Assembly: GCF_018128945.1 (NCBI RefSeq)
Contig: NZ_CP068393.1
Location: 682,001 to 746,000, forward strand
Direction: 5' to 3'
DNA: 64,000 bases
DNA from: Aristaeella hokkaidonensis
GTDB lineage: Bacteria; Bacillota; Clostridia; Christensenellales; Aristaeellaceae
The notes beneath the pieces are model-generated. The model searched no databases. It was not told where the DNA came from and worked only from the letters and a program-made list of their open reading frames with translations. The position numbers and the translations under genes are program-made. Every line of letters begins with the position of its first letter. Position 1 is the first letter of the stretch. Below are positions 31,046-38,433 of the stretch, piece by piece.

Positions 31046-32671
31046 TCAGATCAGATCATTGGCGGACAAAACATGAAGGGCGGCGGTAATTCCGTCCGCC
31101 GCGGCAGAAACGATACCGCCGGCATAACCGGCTCCTTCACCAACCGGATATAGTCCGCGCAGATCCTCGGCTTCACCAAGAGGATTGCGGCTGATCCGTA
31201 CAGGAGAAGATGAACGTGTTTCCGGTCCCGTCAGGACGGCGTCCGGGTTTGCAAAACCTGAAAGCTGGGCGTTCATGGCGCGGATTCCTTTTTTCAGGTC
31301 TTCAACGATCCAGTCAGGCAGAACAGTCCGCAGGTCCGCAGGGACAACTCCGGGACGATAAGAGGGGATTACCTCTCCAAAAGAGACTGAAGTCCGGTTT
31401 TCCAGGAAATCCCCGACGCGCTGGGCCGGCGCAATAAATCCGCCGCCTCCGGCACGGAAGGCAGCCTTTTCAATACTGCGCTGAAGAACGAATCCGGCAA
31501 GGGGATGATCATCTCCAAAATCCTGAGGCCTGACGCCAACCAGAAGGGCAGAGTTGCTGTTTACTCCATCACGGGCGTGAAAACTCATGCCGTTGGTGAC
31601 GACTCCGCCGGGCTGGGACGCCGCAGCGATCACTTCTCCTCCGGGACACATACAGAAGGTATAGACGCCCCGGCCATCCGGCGTATGACAGATCAGTTTA
31701 TAGGAGGCAGCGCCCAAGGCAGGATGATCGGCAAAGGAACCATATTGGGAGCGGTCTATGAAAGCACGGGGATGCTCAATCCGGACACCCATGGCAAAGG
31801 GTTTTTGCTCCATACGAAGGCCCTGGCTGAAAAGCGTCTGAACCGTATCACGGGCAGAGTGACCGATGCAAAGCAGGATGGTATCCGTGAGGAATTCACG
31901 GGATTCACCATTGCAGGAAATTACTGCACCCTCAACGTGGCTGCCGCGGATAATCAATTTTTCCAGGCGGGTTTCAAAATGAACCGTGCCGCCAAGACGG
32001 ATGATTTCTTCCCGGATTGACGCCACAACACCTTTCAGACGGTCGGTGCCGATATGAGGCTTCTGGTCTATGAGAATCTCTTCCGGTGCGCCGTGGGAAA
32101 CGAAGGTTTCCAGGATGTTCCTGACATGGGGACTTTTGATGCCGCAGGTCAGTTTGCCGTCTGAGAAAGCTCCAGCTCCGCCTTCACCGTACTGGACGTT
32201 TGAATCGGGATCCAGGACGCCCTGCTCCTGCATGGCGTTGACGTCATTGGTACGCCGGTCCACAGGTTTCCCGCGTTCAATCAGAACCGGGCGGGCTCCT
32301 GCACGGGCCAGGGTCAGCGCGGCAAACAGACCAGCAGGGCCGGCACCGACAACCAAAGGCGATGCCTTTGGTTGTCGGCGCTGGCCTAATTCAGAATTCA
32401 GAATTAAGAATTCAGAATTATTATGATTGCGAGAAGCAGAAATGGGGGAGAGATTTTTGTTTTTCCGAAGGGCGCCGGTTTCGTTTTTCAGAGACAAATC
32501 GAGAGAAAGAACAAAATGCACGTCCTGTTTATCCCGTGCGTCTATACTGCGTCTGGAGATGGAAAAGGAGACAAGATCAGACGGATTCAGCTTCAATTTT
32601 TTCAGGAGAATGGTTTTTAAAGCCTCCTCTGTATAATCCAGAGGGACCTTCAGATTAGTCAGTCGAACCAT
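31046..32671 (-). CDS. FAD-dependent oxidoreductase (COG2509 type) with repeat insertion
   Basis: 541 residues from the ATG at 32671, with GAGGAAG upstream and overlapping the truA end. An N-terminal domain of about 80 residues is followed by the FAD-binding motif VVGAGPAGLFAALTLA and later GAGYAGGIVSAAADG at the C-terminus. It matches the COG2509 dehydrogenase family, whose substrate is not known. Between these domains, at 32346-32423, lies an in-frame insertion (NNSEFLILNSEL plus about 11 residues) made of AATTCAG heptamers and an inverted copy of the FAD-motif DNA. Whether the enzyme remains active is unknown, but all motifs are intact and the frame is open. Confidence 0.87.
   Translation of the reverse strand: MVRLTNLKVPLDYTEEALKTILLKKLKLNPSDLVSFSISRRSIDARDKQDVHFVLSLDLSLKNETGALRKNKNLSPISASRNHNNSEFLILNSELGQRRQPKASPLVVGAGPAGLFAALTLARAGARPVLIERGKPVDRRTNDVNAMQEQGVLDPDSNVQYGEGGAGAFSDGKLTCGIKSPHVRNILETFVSHGAPEEILIDQKPHIGTDRLKGVVASIREEIIRLGGTVHFETRLEKLIIRGSHVEGAVISCNGESREFLTDTILLCIGHSARDTVQTLFSQGLRMEQKPFAMGVRIEHPRAFIDRSQYGSFADHPALGAASYKLICHTPDGRGVYTFCMCPGGEVIAAASQPGGVVTNGMSFHARDGVNSNSALLVGVRPQDFGDDHPLAGFVLQRSIEKAAFRAGGGGFIAPAQRVGDFLENRTSVSFGEVIPSYRPGVVPADLRTVLPDWIVEDLKKGIRAMNAQLSGFANPDAVLTGPETRSSSPVRISRNPLGEAEDLRGLYPVGEGAGYAGGIVSAAADGITAALHVLSANDLI
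32346..32423. repeat. Heptamer repeat plus inverted duplication inside a gene
   Basis: CCGACAACCAAAGGC (32346-32360) and GCCTTTGGTTGTCGG (32364-32378) form perfect 15-bp arms around GAT. Imperfect pairing continues for about 8 more bases on each side (GGCCGGCA/CGCTGGCC). The right arm leads directly into AATTCAG heptamers (32388-32423). This looks like a repeat that entered the gene together with an inverted copy of flanking DNA. Confidence 0.88.
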
Positions 32672-33458
32672 TTGTTTCTTCCTCATGCCATCTGACGGAT
32701 GACGGGTCGGTAAAGGCTTTTTCCGGGTAGCGAACCTGGGTCAATTCAAGGCCGTGAGCGGGGGCAGTCATGCCGAGCGCAAGACGATCCAATGTTTCAA
32801 AGGCTTTGGTGAAGGCATCCGGTCCGAATTTTCCCAGGCCGATTTCCACAACAGTGCCCGCGATAATGCGAACCATGTTGTACAGGAACGCATCGCCGCT
32901 GACGGTCAGAATCCATTCGTTTCCCTTGACTTCCAGATCGGCGGAACGCAGGGTACGGATAGTGGTTTTGGCTGTGCCGCCGGCAGCCTGGAAGGCTGCA
33001 AAGTCATGCTTTCCGGTCAGCGTCAGAAGTGCCTGGCGAACCGGCGCTTCATTCAGCGGAACAGGAACGTGCCAGTGGGTGTTACGGCGAAGGGCGCTGG
33101 CGTGACGGGCATTCCAGATACGGTAGGTATAGGTTTTGCCGGCGGTCAGGAAACGAGCATGGAAATCTGCCGGGACTTCCCGGCCTTCCAGTACCCGGAT
33201 ATCCGGCGGAAGCATGGTATTCAGCACAAAGGGATATTTATCCGGAGGGATCGTACTGCCTGTATCAAAATGGACCTTCTGATCCAGTGCGTGTACACCG
33301 GCATCTGTACGGGAAGCACCGGTAACGGTAACCGGATGACCGCAGGCAGAAGAAAGCGCTTCCTCCAATACCTGCTGGACTGCCAGACCGTTGATCTGAC
33401 GCTGCCAGCCGGCATAGGCGGTGCCGTCATATTCCACTGTCAGCAGGATCCGTTTCAA
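32655..33458 (-). CDS. truA: tRNA pseudouridine(38-40) synthase
   Basis: 267 residues. Catalytic Asp in GASRTDAGVHA, N-terminal VEYDGTAYAGWQRQ, and the conserved YNMVRIIAGTVVEIGLGK segment. It modifies uridines 38-40 in the anticodon stem. It overlaps ecfT upstream by 4 bases and the FAD oxidoreductase downstream by about 17 bases, so it lies in the ecf operon. The gene order ecfA1-ecfA2-ecfT-truA is common in Bacillota. Confidence 0.97.
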   Translation of the reverse strand: MKRILLTVEYDGTAYAGWQRQINGLAVQQVLEEALSSACGHPVTVTGASRTDAGVHALDQKVHFDTGSTIPPDKYPFVLNTMLPPDIRVLEGREVPADFHARFLTAGKTYTYRIWNARHASALRRNTHWHVPVPLNEAPVRQALLTLTGKHDFAAFQAAGGTAKTTIRTLRSADLEVKGNEWILTVSGDAFLYNMVRIIAGTVVEIGLGKFGPDAFTKAFETLDRLALGMTAPAHGLELTQVRYPEKAFTDPSSVRWHEEETNGSTD

Positions 33459-34258
33459 AAGATCATTCCCTCCAGTATAATCAGCGCAAGCAGCGCAGCC
33501 ATCGCGCCGCAGGCAATCCAGTCGTTCCGGGTCAGTTTCAGGACACGTAAACGGGTTCGCCCTTCACCGCCGTGATAGCAGCGGCTTTCCATTGCCATGG
33601 CCAGATCACCTGCACGGCGGAAAGCACTGACAAACAGCGGTACTAGCAACGGCACCATTGCCTTTGCGCGGGAAAGCAGGTTGCCGCTTTCAAAATCCGC
33701 GCCGCGGGCCATCTGGGCCTTCATGATCTTGTCCGTTTCCTCCAGCAGAGTGGGGATGAAACGCAGCGCAATGGTCATCATCATGGCCAGCTCATGGGCC
33801 GGGAAATGAATGACTTTCAGCGGGGAAAGCAAAATTTCAATTCCGTCGGACAGGGAAACGGGGGAAGTGGTGAGGGTCAGCAGGCTGGTGCCGATAACCA
33901 GGAAGATCAGCCGCAGGGAGTAGAACGCAGCCTGCAGGAAGCCTTCCTTCGTAATACGTATTACCCAGAACTGCACCCAGACGGTTTCGCCTGTAGTGAA
34001 AAACAGATTCAGCAGGAAGGTCAGGATGATAATGATGCGCAAGGGCTTCAGCCCGCGCAGAAGCATACGGAAAGGGACATTGGCCAGACGGGCAGTAAGC
34101 CAGACAAAACCCAGAATGACCGCATAGCCAAGGAAGGTTTTGGCCATGAAAACAATGACGATGAACACAATGGTCAGAATCAGCTTGATCCTTGGATCCA
34201 GGCGATGGATTTTGCTGTCCACCGGATAGTACTGACCCATGGTGATATTGTTCAGCAC
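33455..34258 (-). CDS. ecfT: ECF transporter transmembrane subunit
   Basis: 267 residues. About five or six membrane helices plus cytoplasmic coupling helices with the two Ala-Arg-Gly-type motifs, AQMARGADF and MAMESRCYHGG, that dock on the ATPases. It overlaps both neighbours by a few bases. It forms the shared energising module with EcfA1-A2 and can serve FolT and other S components in the genome. Confidence 0.96.
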   Translation of the reverse strand: MLNNITMGQYYPVDSKIHRLDPRIKLILTIVFIVIVFMAKTFLGYAVILGFVWLTARLANVPFRMLLRGLKPLRIIIILTFLLNLFFTTGETVWVQFWVIRITKEGFLQAAFYSLRLIFLVIGTSLLTLTTSPVSLSDGIEILLSPLKVIHFPAHELAMMMTIALRFIPTLLEETDKIMKAQMARGADFESGNLLSRAKAMVPLLVPLFVSAFRRAGDLAMAMESRCYHGGEGRTRLRVLKLTRNDWIACGAMAALLALIILEGMIF

Positions 34259-35115
34259 GCGGATCCCTCCTTCCAGATACGGAGCAGCTGTTCCTTCAGC
34301 TGTTCCGGACGGAACAGATCAGCGGGCAGATCATACCCTTTAGCGCGGAGACGTGCACAAAGACGCGCGGCTTCCGGAATATCCAGGCCGATGGAGGTCA
34401 TCATTTCTTCCTGCATGAAGATTTCACGGGGCGTTCCGTCAGCAACGACTTTTCCGTCGCTCATGACGATCAGTCGGCTGGCCAGGCGGGCCATATCATC
34501 CATGCTGTGGGAAACCATCAGGATGGTAACATTTTCCCGGGCGTGGAGTTCTTCCAGCATACCCAGGATCCTGTCGCGGCCGCGGGGATCCAGGCCGGCG
34601 GTCGGCTCATCCAGAATCAAAACCGAAGGCTTCATGGCCAGAACTCCGGCAATGGCAACACGACGCATCTGGCCGCCGGACAGCTCAAAGGGGCTGCGCT
34701 CGGCATATTTCTGATAATCCAGATGGACGCAATCCATGGCATAACGAACCCGTTCATCAATTTCAGCAGCAGACAGCCCCTGGTTTTTCGGACCGAAAGC
34801 GATATCTTTCGCAACGGTCTCCTCAAAGAGCTGATATTCAGGATACTGGAAAACCAGGCCGATCCGTTGACGCAAGGCACGACGATTGACATGTTCACCG
34901 TTCAGATCCTCACCGTCGATCAGAACCTGGCCGGAAGTGGGCTTGAGCAGGCCGTTGAGATGCTGTACGAGGGTGGACTTGCCGCTGCCGGTATGGCCGA
35001 TGATCCCGACAAACTCACCATTTTTGATCCGGAAAGAAACATCATCCAGGGCTACAGTCCGCAGGGCGCTTCCCTCGGAATAGCAATGGGTCAGGTGGCT
35101 GACTTCAATGGGCAT
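34252..35115 (-). CDS. ecfA2: ECF transporter ATPase A2
   Basis: 287 residues. Walker A GHTGSGKS, Q-loop FQYPEYQLFEETV, signature LSGGQMRRVAIA, Walker B LILDEPTAGLDP, H-loop SHSMDD. The Q-loop and signature sequence are those of the A2 (CbiO-like) subunit. It overlaps ecfA1 by 25 bases and ecfT by 7. Confidence 0.95.
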   Translation of the reverse strand: MPIEVSHLTHCYSEGSALRTVALDDVSFRIKNGEFVGIIGHTGSGKSTLVQHLNGLLKPTSGQVLIDGEDLNGEHVNRRALRQRIGLVFQYPEYQLFEETVAKDIAFGPKNQGLSAAEIDERVRYAMDCVHLDYQKYAERSPFELSGGQMRRVAIAGVLAMKPSVLILDEPTAGLDPRGRDRILGMLEELHARENVTILMVSHSMDDMARLASRLIVMSDGKVVADGTPREIFMQEEMMTSIGLDIPEAARLCARLRAKGYDLPADLFRPEQLKEQLLRIWKEGSAC

Positions 35116-35945
35116 AGTCTTTCCACCTCCTCAACAAACTCATCCACGGTCAGAATACCGGGTTTCAGGGGCATACCCTCCGCACGGAGTTCACCCGCGA
35201 GCGCTGTCATATGGGGAACGTCAAGATGCATTTCCCGCATCTCGTCCACCCGGTCGAAAACCTCTGCAGGAGTGCCGGAAAGACGGATCTTCCCGTCGGT
35301 TACGACCAGAACACGGTCAGCCAGGGCAGCCTCTTCCATGAAGTGGGTGATCCAGACAACAGTGATGCCCTTCTGGCGGTTCAGGGTGCGGATGGTTTCG
35401 AGCACTTCCTTACGGCCGGAAGGATCCAGCATTGCTGTTGCTTCATCTGCGATGATCACAGAAGGTTCCATCGCCAGGATGCCGGCGATGGCAACACGCT
35501 GCTTCTGGCCGCCGGACAGCAGATGCGGCGCCTTGTCCGCATATTTGCTCATGCGTACGGCGGAAAGGGCACTCTCAATGCGGGGAAGCATATCCTCTGT
35601 GGAGACACCGAGATTCTCCAGGCCGAAGGCAACATCTTCCTTGACGACAGTGGCAACAATCTGGTTGTCAGGATTCTGGAAGATCATGCCTGCACGCTGG
35701 CGGATTTCCCAGACGTATTTTTCCTCACGGGTGTTGTAACCGCAGACCAGGACATTGCCTTCTGTCGGGATATACAACGCATTGAGAAGCTTGGCCATTG
35801 TGGATTTGCCGGAGCCGTTATGGCCCAGCACTGCGACGAATTCTCCCGGCTGAATGACCGCAGAGACGTCGGAAAGAGCAGGCGCAGCCTGCTCTTCGTA
35901 GGAATAGGATACATCGTTCAGTTGAACGCGGGTATCGGAGCGCAT
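35091..35945 (-). CDS. ecfA1: ECF transporter ATPase A1
   Basis: 284 residues. Walker A GHNGSGKS, Q-loop FQNPDNQIVATVV (typical of A1), signature LSGGQKQRVAIA, Walker B IIADEATAMLDP, H-loop THFMEE. It is the second gene of the operon, 26 bases after the metallophosphoesterase. Confidence 0.95.
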   Translation of the reverse strand: MRSDTRVQLNDVSYSYEEQAAPALSDVSAVIQPGEFVAVLGHNGSGKSTMAKLLNALYIPTEGNVLVCGYNTREEKYVWEIRQRAGMIFQNPDNQIVATVVKEDVAFGLENLGVSTEDMLPRIESALSAVRMSKYADKAPHLLSGGQKQRVAIAGILAMEPSVIIADEATAMLDPSGRKEVLETIRTLNRQKGITVVWITHFMEEAALADRVLVVTDGKIRLSGTPAEVFDRVDEMREMHLDVPHMTALAGELRAEGMPLKPGILTVDEFVEEVERLCPLKSAT

Positions 35946-35971
35946 GTCAGTTCCTTTCTATCAATCAGAAA

Positions 35972-36907
35972 TCAGTAAGTAAGCGTAATGCAGTGAATTG
36001 TCGGGAAGCAGAAAAGCCTGCCAGGGAAAACAGAGGTTCCGATACCGGGGGAAATCAGGAGATCCACCCGGTTTTCCTTCAGCCAGCCGCTGCGGTATCT
36101 GTCCGGAACATCTTCCGCAATATTCAGCACGGAAGAGAAGAAAGTCATCTGGCCGGCGTGCGTATGGCCGAAAAGCCCCAGATCAAACCAGCTGAGGTTT
36201 CCGGAGGCATCCACAGCAACCTGGGCTTCCTGAATAACGGAAGGGTTGTGGCAGAGCAGAATCACGTAGTCACCGGCATTGACAGATTTGGCGATTCCTT
36301 TAATATCCGGCTTGCCGGTAATCTTATCATCCAGACCGGCAATGAAGATCTGCCGCCCTGCGATGTTCACAGGGGCGACTTTATTGACCAGCGGGACAAC
36401 GCCGGCATTGGTCATGGCCTCTGTCAGCTGCTTGCAGGTGGTGTCAGATTCTCCGCGGTCAGCTTCACCGATGACACCGTAGATGCCGTAACGGGAGTGT
36501 ATAGTACCCTGTTTCTGCAAAGCGCGGAAGAATTTAATGGCAGTTTCGTTATCGGTGGCATAGTCTCCGCCAAAGAGCAGCAGGTCAGGACGGAGGGAAT
36601 TGATCCGACCGATCAGACGGCTCAGATCCGCGTCAGAGAACCAGAAACCGTAATGAATATCACTGAGATAAACTACCCGGAGGTTGTTTGCTTCTATCGG
36701 GAAATCATCACTCTGAAGGGTTATGTTTTCCGTCTGGAGAAGACGTGCTTCCACCAGGGGATAACAGATCATCAGAACAAGCAGTATTAAAAGAAGGATC
36801 AGCCAGCGCCGGCGATGACGGTTTCGCACCTGATGACGGCCGCGGCGCAAGGAGGGACCGGTACGGCGGGAAGCGGAAGAAACATGTTTTCCACGGTACG
36901 CGTTCAT
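35972..36907 (-). CDS. Membrane-anchored metallophosphoesterase-like protein with altered active site
   Basis: 311 residues. A Arg-rich cytoplasmic N-terminus (about 1-34), one membrane helix (35-53), then a calcineurin-like domain of the YaeI type. Motifs: YLSDIHYG (DxH), FGGDYA (GGD), LLCHNPS and GHTHAGQ are intact. The third motif, normally GNHD, reads GEAD (in GVIGEADRGES), so the bridging Asn ligand and catalytic His are missing. It may be inactive, or altered in chemistry. First gene of the ecf-truA operon; the link to vitamin transport is unclear. Confidence 0.88.
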   Translation of the reverse strand: MNAYRGKHVSSASRRTGPSLRRGRHQVRNRHRRRWLILLLILLVLMICYPLVEARLLQTENITLQSDDFPIEANNLRVVYLSDIHYGFWFSDADLSRLIGRINSLRPDLLLFGGDYATDNETAIKFFRALQKQGTIHSRYGIYGVIGEADRGESDTTCKQLTEAMTNAGVVPLVNKVAPVNIAGRQIFIAGLDDKITGKPDIKGIAKSVNAGDYVILLCHNPSVIQEAQVAVDASGNLSWFDLGLFGHTHAGQMTFFSSVLNIAEDVPDRYRSGWLKENRVDLLISPGIGTSVFPGRLFCFPTIHCITLTY

Positions 36908-36931
36908 CCCTCATCATCTCCTTCAGTAAAA

Positions 36932-36978
36932 TTGACTGCATAACAAAAATATTATACACTAAATCCATGAATCTTCAA
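36932..36978. promoter_or_regulatory. Overlapping divergent promoters
   Basis: Plus: TTGACT (36932-36937), 17 bases, TACACT (36955-36960), for the flavin reductase. Minus: TTGAAG (36973-36978), 16 bases, TATAAT (36951-36956), for the metallophosphoesterase-ecf operon. The -10 boxes overlap, so the two transcripts probably exclude each other. Confidence 0.65.
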
Positions 36979-36994
36979 GGAGTGGAAAGAGATT

Positions 36995-37609
36995 ATGGAT
37001 AAGTACAGCTATCAGATTCTGCCGCCTTCCACACTGCTGAATCCTGCTCCTGTGGTGCTGGTCAGCTGTGGAGATCCGAAAAAGCCGGAAAACCGCAATA
37101 TGATTACCGTTGCCTGGGCGGGAACGGTCAATTCCGATCCGCCGATGGTATCCGTCAGCATCCGGAAGGAACGTTATTCACATGGCCTGATCAGCGCATC
37201 TGGTGAATTTGTTGTGAATCTTGTGGATGAAAAAATGGCCCGTCCCGTGGATCTGTGCGGCGTTAAAAGCGGCAGGGACACGGACAAGGCAAAGGAAACC
37301 GGATTGAATTATATTCCGGCGGAAGGACTGGATATTGCTCCGGCAGTAGAAGGCGCACCGGTGAGCCTGTGCTGCAAGGTACGGCATACACTGGAACTGG
37401 GCAGCCACGATATGTTTGTAGGCGAGGTTGTTTCCGTTATGGTACGGGAGGATCTCCTGGACGCCGGCGGAAGCCTGCATCTGGAAAAGGCCGGGCTGAT
37501 TGCCTACAGCCACGGCCTGTATCAGAAACTGGGTGAAGTGATGGGATTCTTCGGCTGGTCGGTAGCCAGGGAAGACGTCTTCAAGCGCCGGATGAGCGCT
37601 TACCGCTGA
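36995..37609 (+). CDS. Flavin reductase family protein (flavoredoxin-like)
   Basis: 204 residues with an FMN-binding split-barrel fold. Family motifs: NRNMITVAWAGTVNSDPP, KERYSHGLI and GEFVVNLV. It probably binds FMN without covalent attachment and reduces flavins or small substrates in the cytosol. AAGGAG precedes the ATG. Its end overlaps the convergent GNAT gene by 10 bases. Confidence 0.9.
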   Translation: MDKYSYQILPPSTLLNPAPVVLVSCGDPKKPENRNMITVAWAGTVNSDPPMVSVSIRKERYSHGLISASGEFVVNLVDEKMARPVDLCGVKSGRDTDKAKETGLNYIPAEGLDIAPAVEGAPVSLCCKVRHTLELGSHDMFVGEVVSVMVREDLLDAGGSLHLEKAGLIAYSHGLYQKLGEVMGFFGWSVAREDVFKRRMSAYR

Positions 37610-38226
37610 CTCTTTTCCCAGTCTGAACGAAGAATGGAGTAAAGTGCGGTATCGATATATTCCCCTTTGTTCATAATGCGGCCCCGCAGGACACCCTCCT
37701 GTGTGAGGCCGCATTTCTGCATTACCCGGCCGCTGGCCGGATTGCGGACATCATGCTGGGCTTCCAGACGGTTCAGGGGCAGGGAAGAAAAGAGACAATC
37801 TATCACGGCATGCAGGGCCTGGGTGGCATAGCCTTGATTCCAGTATTCCCGGGAGAAACTGTAGCCCAGTTCTGCCGCATTGTTATCGGTGGAATACCAG
37901 ACGAAACCGATAGTGCCGATGACAAGGCCGGTTTCCCGAAGAGAGACAACCCAGGAAGAAGGGTAGCCCGCACGGATCCGGACGCGCAGATCCCGGACAA
38001 ATGAAGCGGTTTCGGAAACACTGCGGTGAGGTTCCCAAAGAACATAACGCGCCACTTCCGGATCTGAGGCATAACGAAAGATATCCTTTGCATCCCTCAT
38101 ACGAGGCTTGCGGAGGATCAGATCTTCAGTTTCCAGCTCAGGCAGACGGTAAAAGAAGGCCGGCGGAGACATAAAACCATCAGGATTCTTCGGCGCTGCC
38201 AGGAAGCGGCTCCATAAAAAACTCAT
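37600..38226 (-). CDS. GNAT-family acetyltransferase, RimJ/RimL type
   Basis: 208 residues. The fold core begins near residue 33 (LETEDLILRKPRMRDAKDIF). The acetyl-CoA loop is represented by REYWNQGYATQAL, followed by NRLEAQHDVRNPASGRVMQKCG, shown here in two parts (NRLEAQHDVRN, ASGRVMQKCG). It most resembles N-terminal or small-molecule acetyltransferases of the RimJ/RimL group. Convergent with the flavin reductase and divergent from the SH3b surface protein. Confidence 0.88.
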   Translation of the reverse strand: MSFLWSRFLAAPKNPDGFMSPPAFFYRLPELETEDLILRKPRMRDAKDIFRYASDPEVARYVLWEPHRSVSETASFVRDLRVRIRAGYPSSWVVSLRETGLVIGTIGFVWYSTDNNAAELGYSFSREYWNQGYATQALHAVIDCLFSSLPLNRLEAQHDVRNPASGRVMQKCGLTQEGVLRGRIMNKGEYIDTALYSILRSDWEKSQR

Positions 38227-38356
38227 GCAAATAAACCCCTTCGGGAATGAAACGAACGGACGTTCCGTTTCTATAATTGGTTACGTCCTTCTTCTTTCGA
38301 CGGTTCCCGCAGCTTTTCCTTCCGGAGAGCAAAGCGGCCAACGGCGCCCGGTTTCA

Positions 38357-38385
38357 TTGACATGGCAGACTGACGGCAGTACAAT
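38357..38385 (+). promoter_or_regulatory. Promoter of the SH3b surface protein
   Basis: TTGACA (38357-38362), 17 bases, TACAAT (38380-38385); predicted start near 38392. Confidence 0.72.
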
Positions 38386-38433
38386 ATCCGGGAGCTGTTA
38401 CATTCATCACATACAATTCAGGAGGACCGGATT

